Source: Acidimicrobiaceae bacterium (GTDB lineage Bacteria > Actinomycetota > Acidimicrobiia > Acidimicrobiales > Ilumatobacteraceae). From it: DNA of 64,000 nucleotides. The stretch spans positions 30,814-94,813 of the forward strand of contig CANFUE010000004.1 in the NCBI GenBank assembly GCA_947450115.1, given 5' to 3'. The notes under the pieces are model-generated. The model was not told the DNA's origin. It ran no database searches and worked only from the letters and a program-made list of their open reading frames with translations. The first letter of the stretch is position 1. The number at the start of each line of letters is the position of its first letter. Below, in pieces: positions 1 through 9,632 of the stretch. A program made the translations under genes and the position numbers.

Positions 1-1
1 T

Positions 2-193
2 CTCCCCGTCGGTGGATTCTTGTTTGTCATCGGTGCAGGAAAGCTTGGCTTCGATTGGACGAGACGAGACTTCCATTTATCCACAAATACCCTGCTGGTC
101 TTTTTTGCTACGCTTCAAGTGACAACTATCGGGCTACTTGCAGATCTTGTTGTGCGGTCTACCAAAACACCACAAAGCGTTGAACCTGTATAA
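2..193 (+). CDS. C-terminal fragment of a membrane protein, probably a family 2 glycosyltransferase (truncated by window start)
   Basis: Open frame from base 2 to TAA at 191-193 encodes LPVGGFLFVIGAGKLGFDWTRR...LLVFFATLQVTTIGLLADLVVRS; hydrophobic helix plus GLLADLVVR-type tail seen in GT2 proteins. Confidence 0.5.
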   Translation, partial: LPVGGFLFVIGAGKLGFDWTRRDFHLSTNTLLVFFATLQVTTIGLLADLVVRSTKTPQSVEPV

Positions 194-223
194 CTTCCTC
201 GCACACCGAAAGGCGTCAGCCCT

Positions 224-2008
224 ATGCATGGAGTAATTGCATACACCGGAAGCAATGCAGAGCGATTCCAGCAACTATGTCGTGCAGCTGAACACTTTGG
301 AGCGAACAAAGTAGATACGCGTAATATTGCTAACAACTGGATTGGCTCATTTGGCTCAGTCAATGTTGTTGCGACCTTCAGCGATACAACTGGCGATGGT
401 GTTGTATATGGCTCAGCTGCTTCCACTGTTCATTATCACTCTGAGAATTTCTTAGATGAAGCACCAGATGATGTAGTTGGTTGCGCTATCCATCGCGAAG
501 CTGGCCTCATCGTTGCAGCTAGTCGTGGCAACCATAAAATGTTTGTTCATCATCTCTCTGAGCACGAAATGATGGCCAGCAGTTCCTTATCGGTACTTGC
601 CTATGCGCTACGCGACACCACCAGTATCGATAGAAGTTACGAAGACTTCGCACTGGGATTTGGTTTTTTACCAGGTGTCCACACGGTATTTAAGGGAATC
701 CAATCGCTTCCTCCAGGAACACGCTACTTTGCAGCAACTACCCACTCAGAGACAACCACCGCTTTCCCTGTAAGCGTTCCTCCGACGACGAGTTTTGAAC
801 AAGCGATACCGCAGCTTTACGACCTGTTCATCAAAGCAGTAACAGAGCAAGCAGGAAATCGCACAAAGCATGCTGTCCTTCTCGGTGGATTCGACTCCAT
901 GCTGGTTGCAGCAACTTTAAGAAAACTTGGGCACGAAGTGCATACATACACTTTTTCTTTTGGAGACCCCAATTTTGAACAAAGAAATATTAGTGAATTT
1001 GTCGGCTCTCTGGGTATCACACATCATCCAGTAGTAATTACCCCTGAACTCATTGAAAAAAATCTCCGAACATTTGGCTCACACTTTTATCAACTCGGTG
1101 CCCAATCTCACTATCAAATTCTTACTCTTATTGGGAGTCAACAAATTGCCAACGATGGGTTCAACGCAATATCCAATGGCGACGGTTGTGATGCCATTTT
1201 CCTGAGTTTCCCCACGGTTAATAGGCGTGCAACAATTTCTACACGAGTTGCCAATGCTCCTCATCTTTTGAAAAAACTCGCACTGCTCCCATTGCAAACT
1301 TCTTTAGCTGAAAGGCAACTCGGGCACGTTGGTCGAGTTATGCGCAGCGTGCTGAACAATGCATTGCTGCCTCAGCCTGCGCGTGGCCACCTCCCCACGC
1401 GATACCTCGACGACTACGCATTGTCGCGACTGCGCATCGGTGCACAACCCAAACAAGCCGAAAGAATGCTTACATTGCGTATGCGCCTCGCCGAACCCAC
1501 TGCGCAGATGGACGCCCCACGAAGAGCTTTCAATGGCAATGGGCTTACCGCGCAAAGCAGGGTAAAAGTTGACGGTGCGGTATGCACTACTGGCCTACCT
1601 CACTTCAGCCCCTACACACATCCAGAGTTTCGCGCCTTTGTCTCTTCCTTACCTATTGAATATCTTAAAAATCAAAATGATTCGCCTTCGGCAAAGGGTA
1701 AAGAACTCCTCGTTGCAATGGTGCGTCGCTACGACCTCTTGCCTGATCTCTTCATTGAACAACCCAAGCAGTCTCCCAGTGATTCACCTGTTGATAACTG
1801 GTATATGACCTGCCTCAAAGATCAGATCATGAGCCAGATAAAAGATCTTCCTTTCACAGTGAATACGAAATACGTGAATACCATCTTGCGGAAAAAATAC
1901 GCAGAAAAGTGGTACCGCAACAATGTTTCCATCGGCCATCACACGATGCAAGCCGTCGGTCTGCTCGCGTCATATGCCTCTTTCAATCGATTGCTCCATG
2001 AAGAATAA
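224..2008 (+). CDS. Asparagine synthase-like (AsnB family) protein with altered catalytic motifs
   Basis: 594 aa; PP-loop-like HAVLLGGFDSMLVAATLRKLG and NGDGCDAIF match the AsnB synthase domain; N-terminus MHGVIAYTG is class II amidotransferase-like with His in place of Cys. Confidence 0.75.
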   Translation: MHGVIAYTGSNAERFQQLCRAAEHFGANKVDTRNIANNWIGSFGSVNVVATFSDTTGDGVVYGSAASTVHYHSENFLDEAPDDVVGCAIHREAGLIVAASRGNHKMFVHHLSEHEMMASSSLSVLAYALRDTTSIDRSYEDFALGFGFLPGVHTVFKGIQSLPPGTRYFAATTHSETTTAFPVSVPPTTSFEQAIPQLYDLFIKAVTEQAGNRTKHAVLLGGFDSMLVAATLRKLGHEVHTYTFSFGDPNFEQRNISEFVGSLGITHHPVVITPELIEKNLRTFGSHFYQLGAQSHYQILTLIGSQQIANDGFNAISNGDGCDAIFLSFPTVNRRATISTRVANAPHLLKKLALLPLQTSLAERQLGHVGRVMRSVLNNALLPQPARGHLPTRYLDDYALSRLRIGAQPKQAERMLTLRMRLAEPTAQMDAPRRAFNGNGLTAQSRVKVDGAVCTTGLPHFSPYTHPEFRAFVSSLPIEYLKNQNDSPSAKGKELLVAMVRRYDLLPDLFIEQPKQSPSDSPVDNWYMTCLKDQIMSQIKDLPFTVNTKYVNTILRKKYAEKWYRNNVSIGHHTMQAVGLLASYASFNRLLHEE

Positions 2009-2011
2009 AGT

Positions 2012-2959
2012 ATGAAAAAACTTGCCAGGAATGTGCTTTCTTTTGTTCTCGTGGCTCTTCTTTTCCTACTGGTGTGGCAACGACGACATGAACTCGCTCC
2101 CATTTTCAAAAACCCCTCGTCAGATCTTCTGCTTTTGGGTGCTCTCATTGTTATTGGGCATTTTCTCAATTCATCGGAGTTTTGGGTGGTCTACCGCGCC
2201 ACGAACGTACGCATCGGGTTCTTCGAGAACTGGATGGTATTCACTTCAGGGTTGCTAGGAAACCTTCTACCCGGGCAAATGGGGACTCTTTACAAATTTC
2301 GCTACATGAAACAAGTCCATCACTTGCCCTATGCAAAAAGCGGAAGTAACTACGGCGCAAACCTCATTATCTCGCTCGGTTCGTCGGCAATTGTTGGCTT
2401 CATTGGTGTCTTCGGCAACAGAATCAGAGGTGGATCATTTTCATGGGTGATGCTCATTTGTTTTTCATTGCTCGGTATTGTTTGCATCGCGACACTTCGG
2501 TTGTCACTTCCCACTTGGAAAGTATTACGCGGAAAACCAGCAAAGATTTTTTCTACCTTTAGCGAGGGCTGGGATGAAATACGTCGTAACCCACGCACAA
2601 CCCTGCAAGTCATTGCCATTGACGTAACCAAATATCTCATCACCGCTTGGCGTTTCCAAATCGCTTTTGGTCTCCTTGGATTCCACCAATCCTTTTGGTA
2701 CTTCCTCGTCATTGCGCCTGCAGCAGCAATTGCAGGGATCATCGCATTTACGCCTGGGGGTCTTGGCATTCGAGAACTTTTCATCACAGGGACTGCAGTT
2801 GCGATGGGCTCGAGTTTTAATACTGGATTACTGGCAGCAACCACCGACCGCGGGGTCATGCTTGCATCTGCAGTAGTGCTGGGAAGTATTGGCTTTCTCT
2901 ACAGCGTCCCACGCTTACGACGCGCCACAACAACCCAACCCACCCCAACCGAGGTGTGA
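2012..2959 (+). CDS. Flippase-like / lysylphosphatidylglycerol synthase TM-region family membrane protein (UPF0104-like)
   Basis: 315 aa, multiple hydrophobic helices, FTPGGLGIRELFITG motif typical of this family. Confidence 0.7.
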   Translation: MKKLARNVLSFVLVALLFLLVWQRRHELAPIFKNPSSDLLLLGALIVIGHFLNSSEFWVVYRATNVRIGFFENWMVFTSGLLGNLLPGQMGTLYKFRYMKQVHHLPYAKSGSNYGANLIISLGSSAIVGFIGVFGNRIRGGSFSWVMLICFSLLGIVCIATLRLSLPTWKVLRGKPAKIFSTFSEGWDEIRRNPRTTLQVIAIDVTKYLITAWRFQIAFGLLGFHQSFWYFLVIAPAAAIAGIIAFTPGGLGIRELFITGTAVAMGSSFNTGLLAATTDRGVMLASAVVLGSIGFLYSVPRLRRATTTQPTPTEV

Positions 2960-4785
2960 AGAAACGGGCGCTGCATGAACTTCATGGGTGCAGCGATTGC
3001 AGAAATGGCCTTTCCCCCCAGTCTTGAGTTGGGCTGGAACAAACGCCCACTGGCGGAAGTTGCCAAGTCCATTGATGCAACTTTCCCACTGCGCTGCCTT
3101 AAAAGTCCGTTGCGAACAAACTCTAAAGCGTGTCCACCTACTGCCCCGTACGGATAGACAGCTACAACTTCCAGGTGAGAGGCATCGATTAACTGATCAA
3201 TGTCTATTCGGTCGTATCGACGGTGGTGCCCCACAGCGATATCTGCTGCACCAAATCGTTTTTGATGTGCAGGGAAACTCACAATGAGAGAACCAAATTC
3301 ATTGATATGTTCCACCCAAGAACGCAGCGCTTCAACATCATCTTCAATGTGTTCAAGAACTTCAAAAGCACACACAAGATCAAAAGTCTCATATGGCCGA
3401 ATTTGTTCAAGACCTCCCGAACGAAATTCTGCATCAGGAAAGTGTGAAAGGCGCTCTGCGGCAACCACACCCGATGCGGGGTCGGGCTCTATTCCAACAT
3501 ATTGCCCCCATTGGGCAAGCCGGGTGGAAAAAGCTCCCTGTCCAATTCCTATTTCTAAAATGCTTTTTGGCTGTAGCAAGAGCAACGCCCTCTGTACCAG
3601 TGGGGCGCGCAGTTGCGCCATTGCAGTGAGCGGCGCTTCTCTTGACACCGGCACTTTGCCACTTGCTGCACGCAATGCCTCCATCAACAATGGCGCTACT
3701 TTGGCGTCCTCGTAATTTTCAAGAAATAGTTTTCTGCCCGACATTTCTAACTCACGCAAACGTGCGTCATCTGTCAAGAGCGCAACTATGGCTTGCGACA
3801 ACGCTTGTGGGTCGCCTGCTGGAACTGTGGCAACCGCATTACCAATATGATTACGGATAGCCGGTGTATCGGCAGTAATAACAGCTTTACCCATTGCTAT
3901 GCACTGGAAAACCTTATTAGGAATTACCCGCGATGATTTTGCGCCTGTTCCGAAAATACCAAGACACACCGATGCCTCAGCAATTTTTGCGGGGAGATCA
4001 CTCTCTGAAATGGAATGAAGTAATTCAATAGGTGCATCGAGTTCACGAATAATCTTTTCAATGCGAGGTCTCTCTTGACCATCGCCTATGAGACGAACGC
4101 GATATTCCTTTGGCAGCAAAAGCGATGCACGCACAATGAAATCAATTCCTTGTAATGGAATATAGGTTCCATAGAAAAGAACAACTTTTTCTGAAGATGG
4201 TGTGATGGGTACTGGCTTGTAGATATCGCTGTCTGCACCCACCCATACCGTTCTCCATTTGCTGGGCGCGGTCGATGTTTCTTTGGCAAATGCGTCAATG
4301 TCTTCTGGGGTGTCGGTGAGTACGAGAGTTGCCAGCTTTACCGACAACGCATCGACACTGCGCAATACCTTCGCTGTCAGTGATGTTGACGAAACTATAT
4401 TTCTGTCGTCTACAACTGTCTCGTGCAAAGACACAAAGTAGTCAATCACCATTGGCACACGAACAACACGACATAGCGCACCCACCACTACAGCATCGAA
4501 TTGACATGGGTGTGGAACAAGAACTACCGATGGACGACGACGTGGATTGAGCGTATGACCTAGGAGCACTACAGCCATTTGCCCGTATACAACTACAGCA
4601 CGTAAAGCACGTTGAATTTTTCCTTGGCGGACATCTGCAACCTTGTTTGAAGACCACAAAGAGAAATTCTTCACTGTTACTTTGGCATTGCGAGATTTCA
4701 TCAAGCGCATGAGCTGGCGATTCCGTGGAAAGCTGGGGTCGAAAGTTCCGCACATCAACACCGACATTGATTTATTTTTTGACAT
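2899..4785 (-). CDS. Fusion protein: N-terminal GT4-type glycosyltransferase and C-terminal class I SAM-dependent methyltransferase
   Basis: 628 aa; GT4-like VVLFYGTYIPLQGIDFIVRAS...VIPNKVFQCIAMGKAVITADTPA, then methyltransferase ILEIGIGQGAFSTRLAQWG...FDLVCAFEVLEHIEDD. Confidence 0.8.
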   Translation of the reverse strand: MSKNKSMSVLMCGTFDPSFPRNRQLMRLMKSRNAKVTVKNFSLWSSNKVADVRQGKIQRALRAVVVYGQMAVVLLGHTLNPRRRPSVVLVPHPCQFDAVVVGALCRVVRVPMVIDYFVSLHETVVDDRNIVSSTSLTAKVLRSVDALSVKLATLVLTDTPEDIDAFAKETSTAPSKWRTVWVGADSDIYKPVPITPSSEKVVLFYGTYIPLQGIDFIVRASLLLPKEYRVRLIGDGQERPRIEKIIRELDAPIELLHSISESDLPAKIAEASVCLGIFGTGAKSSRVIPNKVFQCIAMGKAVITADTPAIRNHIGNAVATVPAGDPQALSQAIVALLTDDARLRELEMSGRKLFLENYEDAKVAPLLMEALRAASGKVPVSREAPLTAMAQLRAPLVQRALLLLQPKSILEIGIGQGAFSTRLAQWGQYVGIEPDPASGVVAAERLSHFPDAEFRSGGLEQIRPYETFDLVCAFEVLEHIEDDVEALRSWVEHINEFGSLIVSFPAHQKRFGAADIAVGHHRRYDRIDIDQLIDASHLEVVAVYPYGAVGGHALEFVRNGLLRQRSGKVASMDLATSASGRLFQPNSRLGGKAISAIAAPMKFMQRPFLHTSVGVGWVVVARRKRGTL

Positions 4786-4787
4786 CT

Positions 4788-6020
4788 TTATTTCACGCTC
4801 CTACGAACTATGTCAGCAACTGCGCCTGAGGTACGTGAAGCAACCTCTCGTAATACAACTTGTGCCACTTCTAAACGAGCAGATAGGTCGGCTCGCACTG
4901 CGAGCAACTCTCGTGCCTTTGCCTGAACTACTTCTACACTCACATCATCAATTGATAAAACAGCATCGGGAACTCCCGCCGCTTGCAATACTCCAGTGGC
5001 CTTGTGTTCATAAGCAATACATAGCACCGGCACCGCCGCTGATACCGCAAATACCGCAGGGTGGTAGCGACCAGCAATAACCCAATCGGCTGCAGCAAAC
5101 AAAGCACGTTGTTCGTTGCTCGACTTCGTGTCGCTCAATACTTCACACGAAATATCGGAGGGCAATTTGCGTGCGAGACCTTCCAAATACGGAGTATCAC
5201 GATGCACTGAACCATACAACTGAGGGACAAAGACCACATGCGTGGGTCGTCCATCGGCAAAAATCTTGATCGCTTCAATAACCGACGAGTCATATTCTTT
5301 TTGACGTAGTTGCGGTGAGGGGTCATTTGTATACGGCCAGTGAATTGCTGAAACAACGATGAGTTGATCTTCGCCTTTCCGACGTTCTATTGGGGCAACA
5401 GCAACCTGTAATGCAGAGTCAACTGATACTTCTATGTTGACTCCATGTCGACGCCCTGTAAAGAGTTGACGAATATGCCCAGCAGAAATTTCTTCGCGAA
5501 CAAAAAGACGCTCAAAGCAACGATACGTGTAACGACGAAACGGGTTTGCCCATTTTTTCTGAAAAGGCCCGGCAGAAGTGGCATACAACATTGTGGGCAC
5601 ACGATGTAGCTTCGCAATCCATACATACAGCCAGTGCACAGCCTCGTGGCCAATATAGAGGTCACCAAAATATGGTCCACCTGGTGCAGACACCACAACG
5701 TCGGCACTTTCATATGCATGAATTGTTTTAAGACCGCGAGAACCTAAAACGAAATGTGGTCGCAGACCAAAAATGCGTAAACCGAGATAGACGAGAAAGC
5801 GAATGGCTTCACCAATGGGGAGTTTGAGCGTGATCCACTCAGCATCGGGGCGCAACTTTGGCCCCGCTGCAGCATTATTGAACTGATGAATGACCGTGAA
5901 CTGTGTGGGTCCAAGCTCGGCCTCGATGCCAGAACACATTGCTAATAGAGCTGCTTCATCTCCGCGATTATCGCCGTGCTGGTTCACTACGAGCACATGA
6001 GGTTTGTCTCGCTTGGTCAC
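4788..6020 (-). CDS. Polysaccharide pyruvyl transferase family protein
   Basis: 410 aa; VNQHGDNRGDEAALLAM N-terminus, DWVIAGRYHPAVFAVSAAVPVLCIAYEHKATG C-terminal motif. Confidence 0.75.
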   Translation of the reverse strand: MTKRDKPHVLVVNQHGDNRGDEAALLAMCSGIEAELGPTQFTVIHQFNNAAAGPKLRPDAEWITLKLPIGEAIRFLVYLGLRIFGLRPHFVLGSRGLKTIHAYESADVVVSAPGGPYFGDLYIGHEAVHWLYVWIAKLHRVPTMLYATSAGPFQKKWANPFRRYTYRCFERLFVREEISAGHIRQLFTGRRHGVNIEVSVDSALQVAVAPIERRKGEDQLIVVSAIHWPYTNDPSPQLRQKEYDSSVIEAIKIFADGRPTHVVFVPQLYGSVHRDTPYLEGLARKLPSDISCEVLSDTKSSNEQRALFAAADWVIAGRYHPAVFAVSAAVPVLCIAYEHKATGVLQAAGVPDAVLSIDDVSVEVVQAKARELLAVRADLSARLEVAQVVLREVASRTSGAVADIVRRSVK

Positions 6021-7064
6021 ATGGAAAGCCTACTGCCCACCAAAGTTCTTCAAATGAGATGCAATACTGAGACTGTGAGCAAAGAAACTGCTTCCTTTTA
6101 CCGCACAGGCGGACTCGCGCCATCGGCCACTGTTTTACCCCAAACTGCTCCAACGGAGTTCATTCAACATGACGGTAAACCCACCCCATCGTTTCGTCAG
6201 TCGCTCAGAAAAATTCCCAACTATCGCAATGCACTGAGCGTTTTTTCTGTCTATATCCAAACCTTCGCCATATTGGCCCTAGCGGTTAATTTTCATCATT
6301 CAGTTACGTGGGTTATTGCTTTCTTACTCATGGGCCGCGCTCACGCGCAATTTGCATCGCTCATGCATGAATCAGCGCATCGCTTGCTCTTTTCGAAAAC
6401 TGCAATCAATGACTTCGTGGGAACATGGTTCTTAGGCTTTGTTGGCTTCACCAGCACTGCGGCATATCGCAGAGTACACATGGCACATCACCGAATAGAG
6501 TTCGGCCCAGATGAACCCGACCTCCCTTTGTATGCTAACTACCCCGTTTCCGCTGCCAGTTTTCGACGCAAACTCACGCGCGATGCACTTGGGCGCACCG
6601 GCGTCAAACTATTGCGTCAACAATTACGCGGGCTGCGCTCGCCCGAAGCGCGCGTTCGACGCACACAAGTGAAAATTCTTGTTGTGCAATTAGTTCTCTT
6701 TGCGATGTGCATTGCATTGGGCGTTCCCCTGCTCTACCCGCTCATGTGGTTGCTCCCATATCTCACGGTGTGGCGTGTCATCAACCGGTTGCGTTCCATT
6801 GCTGAACACGGTGGGATGACAGCCGATGCCGACCGGCGCCGCACCACGCACAGCGTGCGCCAACATGTGCTCGCCCGGTTTTTTCTGGTCCCGTTCAATA
6901 TTGGCTTTCACCTTGCCCACCATGTTGATGCCGGGGTTCCTTTTCGGCACCTTCCGCGATTCCACGAGGAACTGCGCCGCGCCCATTACGTCACCGAGAC
7001 GAGCGAATTCCCCCATTACCGCGCCATGTGGCGGGCGGCTCATGAATTACCACTATCTACGTAG
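6021..7064 (+). CDS. Fatty acid desaturase family protein
   Basis: Histidine boxes HESAHRLLF, HMAHHRIEFG, HLAHHVDAGVPFRHLPRFHEEL; start at 6021 or 6054 (track start 5976 overlaps the divergent gene). Confidence 0.8.
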   Translation: MESLLPTKVLQMRCNTETVSKETASFYRTGGLAPSATVLPQTAPTEFIQHDGKPTPSFRQSLRKIPNYRNALSVFSVYIQTFAILALAVNFHHSVTWVIAFLLMGRAHAQFASLMHESAHRLLFSKTAINDFVGTWFLGFVGFTSTAAYRRVHMAHHRIEFGPDEPDLPLYANYPVSAASFRRKLTRDALGRTGVKLLRQQLRGLRSPEARVRRTQVKILVVQLVLFAMCIALGVPLLYPLMWLLPYLTVWRVINRLRSIAEHGGMTADADRRRTTHSVRQHVLARFFLVPFNIGFHLAHHVDAGVPFRHLPRFHEELRRAHYVTETSEFPHYRAMWRAAHELPLST

Positions 7065-7098
7065 TAATAAACCGAACCCGCCCTTCTAGACTGATGCC

Positions 7099-7881
7099 GT
7101 GAGTGAGCTTTTTCGAATCAATTCCCTGTGCGTACAACCCCTTGTCGGGCTCGACGGCGACGAAAGCCAAAATAACGCCCCCTCCATTTTGCGCAATTTT
7201 TCACTCACCATCAACGAAGGTGAAGTGCACGCAATTATGGGTCCGAATGGTTGTGGCAAGTCCACCTTGGCCAGCACTTTGTTGGCCTCCCCTGAATATG
7301 AAGTCACGAGTGGAAACATCTTTTACCGCGGTGAGGACATCACCGATTGGGCAACCGATGTACGCGCTAAAGCAGGCATCTTTCTCGCCTTCCAATACCC
7401 ACAAGAAATAGCTGGCGTATCGGTCATTCAATTTCTTCGCCAGGCACTTTCTGCTCGCAAGGGAATAGACCTCTCTGTGCTTGAACTACGCCTATCCATC
7501 ATGGATTGGATGAAGCGTTTGGGTATGGATTCATCTTTCGTCGATCGCTACCTCAATGAAGGTTTTTCGGGCGGCGAGAAAAAGCGTAATGAAATTATGC
7601 AAATGGCCATTCTTGAACCCGAAATTGCCATTCTCGACGAAACCGACTCTGGTCTCGACATCGACGCTTTGCGCATTGTTGCAAAAGGCATTCGTGAAGT
7701 GCGTGCCGACCGCGACAAACTCGGCATCTTGCTCATTACTCACTACCAACGACTTCTCGACGAACTACAACCCGACTTTGTCCACATCATGATTGATGGG
7801 CGCATTGTTGCTTCGGGCGGCATGGAACTCGCAGAAGAACTAGAGCGGTCTGGCTATGAGGCCTACCGCTTAGAGAAGTAG
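7099..7881 (+). CDS. sufC: Fe-S cluster assembly ATPase SufC (first copy)
   Basis: GPNGCGKST Walker A, FSGGEKKRNEIMQMAILEP signature, ILDETDSGLDIDAL Walker B; followed by sufS and sufU. Confidence 0.92.
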   Translation: MSELFRINSLCVQPLVGLDGDESQNNAPSILRNFSLTINEGEVHAIMGPNGCGKSTLASTLLASPEYEVTSGNIFYRGEDITDWATDVRAKAGIFLAFQYPQEIAGVSVIQFLRQALSARKGIDLSVLELRLSIMDWMKRLGMDSSFVDRYLNEGFSGGEKKRNEIMQMAILEPEIAILDETDSGLDIDALRIVAKGIREVRADRDKLGILLITHYQRLLDELQPDFVHIMIDGRIVASGGMELAEELERSGYEAYRLEK

Positions 7882-7890
7882 ACATTCCCT

Positions 7891-9123
7891 ATGAGTTTTG
7901 ACGTCGCACTCATCAAGAAGGACTTCCCTCTCTTGCAGCGCGTCATTAATAACAAGCCATTGGTGTACCTCGACTCTGCCAATACTTCGCAAAAACCTCG
8001 CCAAGTCATCGACGCGATGTCGCACTTCATGGAAACAAGCTATGCGCCTATTAACCGCAGTGCTTACCAACTCGCAGCCGAGTCAACCGATGCATTCGAA
8101 CATGCTCGCGGCCTATGCCGCACCTTCATCAATGCACCGCGTACTAATGAAATTATTTTCACGAAAAATGCAACAGAAGCATTAAATCTCGTAGCCCATT
8201 CATGGGGCGGCGCGAATCTCCATCGGGGCGATGTTGTAGTGCTCACGCAAATGGAACACCATGCAAACATTGTTCCATGGCACATGCTTGCCGCATCACA
8301 CGGCATTGAACTGCGCTGGGTGCCACTCACCGACGATGGACAACTCGACCTCACCAATCTCGACTCATTACTCAAAGGCGCCAAGGCATTTTCTTTTACT
8401 GCAATGAGCAACGTGCTTGGCACCATTACTCCTGTGCAACAACTGTGTGCTGCTGCTCATGCTGCTGGCGCAATTGCCATTGTCGATGGTTGCCAATACG
8501 TTCCGCACAACGTCACCGACGTTGTTGCATGGGGTGCAGATTTCCTCACCTTTTCCTCACACAAAATGTGTGGCCCATCAGGCATCGGCGTGCTCTGGGG
8601 CCGCGAAGAGTTACTGAATGCCATGCCACCCTTTTTAGGCGGCGGCAACATGATCGCCGATGTACGCCTCGATGGTTTCACCTGCGCAGAACTGCCCGCA
8701 AAGTTCGAAGCGGGCACGCCCCCCATTACTGAGGTCATTGGCCTTGGTGCCGCCATTTCCTATCTCACAGCCATTGGCATGAGCAATATCCGCCAGCATG
8801 AAAAAGAAACTGTGACGTATGCCCTCTCGGCGCTCAACGACCGTTATGGAAACGACATCACAATCCACGGCCCGAGCGACCCCGAAGTGCGCGGAGCCAC
8901 GCTGAGCTTCAAGTTCAAAGACGTACACCCGCACGACCTCAGCCAGGTACTCGACCAGTCCAATATCTGTGTCCGCGCGGGTCACCACTGCGCCAAGCCC
9001 CTCATGCGCCTCCTTGGCGCCAACGCCACGGCGCGGGCTAGCTTCTACCTCTACAATTCACTAGACGACGTCGACGCATTAGTTAATGCGTTAGAAGGCG
9101 CCGGCGACTTGTTCAGTTTGTAA
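7891..9123 (+). CDS. sufS: Cysteine desulfurase SufS
   Basis: 410 aa; class V aminotransferase, FSSHKMCGPSGIGVLWG PLP-lysine region, RAGHHCAKPLM catalytic Cys region. Confidence 0.94.
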   Translation: MSFDVALIKKDFPLLQRVINNKPLVYLDSANTSQKPRQVIDAMSHFMETSYAPINRSAYQLAAESTDAFEHARGLCRTFINAPRTNEIIFTKNATEALNLVAHSWGGANLHRGDVVVLTQMEHHANIVPWHMLAASHGIELRWVPLTDDGQLDLTNLDSLLKGAKAFSFTAMSNVLGTITPVQQLCAAAHAAGAIAIVDGCQYVPHNVTDVVAWGADFLTFSSHKMCGPSGIGVLWGREELLNAMPPFLGGGNMIADVRLDGFTCAELPAKFEAGTPPITEVIGLGAAISYLTAIGMSNIRQHEKETVTYALSALNDRYGNDITIHGPSDPEVRGATLSFKFKDVHPHDLSQVLDQSNICVRAGHHCAKPLMRLLGANATARASFYLYNSLDDVDALVNALEGAGDLFSL

Positions 9124-9157
9124 TTTTTATTCACCACTCGAATTACTTGGAGATCCG

Positions 9158-9601
9158 ATGCCAGGCTTAGAAGACCTCTACCGCGAGATCATTCTCGACC
9201 ACTACCGGACCCCACGCAACCGCGGTGAACTCGCTCCACCTGCATCCAAAGCAGAAGGCCACAACCCATTGTGCGGCGACGAGATCCAGGTGTACATCGA
9301 TGTTGCCGACGGAGTGGTGCGCGATATCAAAATTGGCGGGCAAGGTTGCTCTATTAGCCAAAGTTCAGCGTCAATGATGAGTGCTGCGGTCAAAGGCAAG
9401 TCCATCGACGACATTCGCAATCTTGTACGCCGCTTTAAACACATGATGTCCATTGAAGAGGAAGGGAACGATTCACCCATCGACGAATCACAATCCCTTG
9501 GCGACCTTGAAGCGTTGCAGGGCGTAGTGAAGTTTCCTGTGCGCATTAAATGTGCGGTGCTCTCGTGGAACACCTTGCTCGACGCGCTCAACAACGCCTA
9601 A
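9158..9601 (+). CDS. sufU: Fe-S assembly sulfur acceptor/scaffold SufU
   Basis: 147 aa; NPLCGDE, GQGCSISQSSASMM, RIKCAVLSWNTL Cys motifs; adjacent to sufS. Confidence 0.92.
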   Translation: MPGLEDLYREIILDHYRTPRNRGELAPPASKAEGHNPLCGDEIQVYIDVADGVVRDIKIGGQGCSISQSSASMMSAAVKGKSIDDIRNLVRRFKHMMSIEEEGNDSPIDESQSLGDLEALQGVVKFPVRIKCAVLSWNTLLDALNNA

Positions 9602-9632
9602 CTCACTCAATTCTGCAATCGGGGGATTTGCT

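Noticed and set aside
2350-2859. 169-aa antisense ORF within the flippase-like gene
   Set aside because: Shadow frame of a conserved membrane protein; no recognisable domain.
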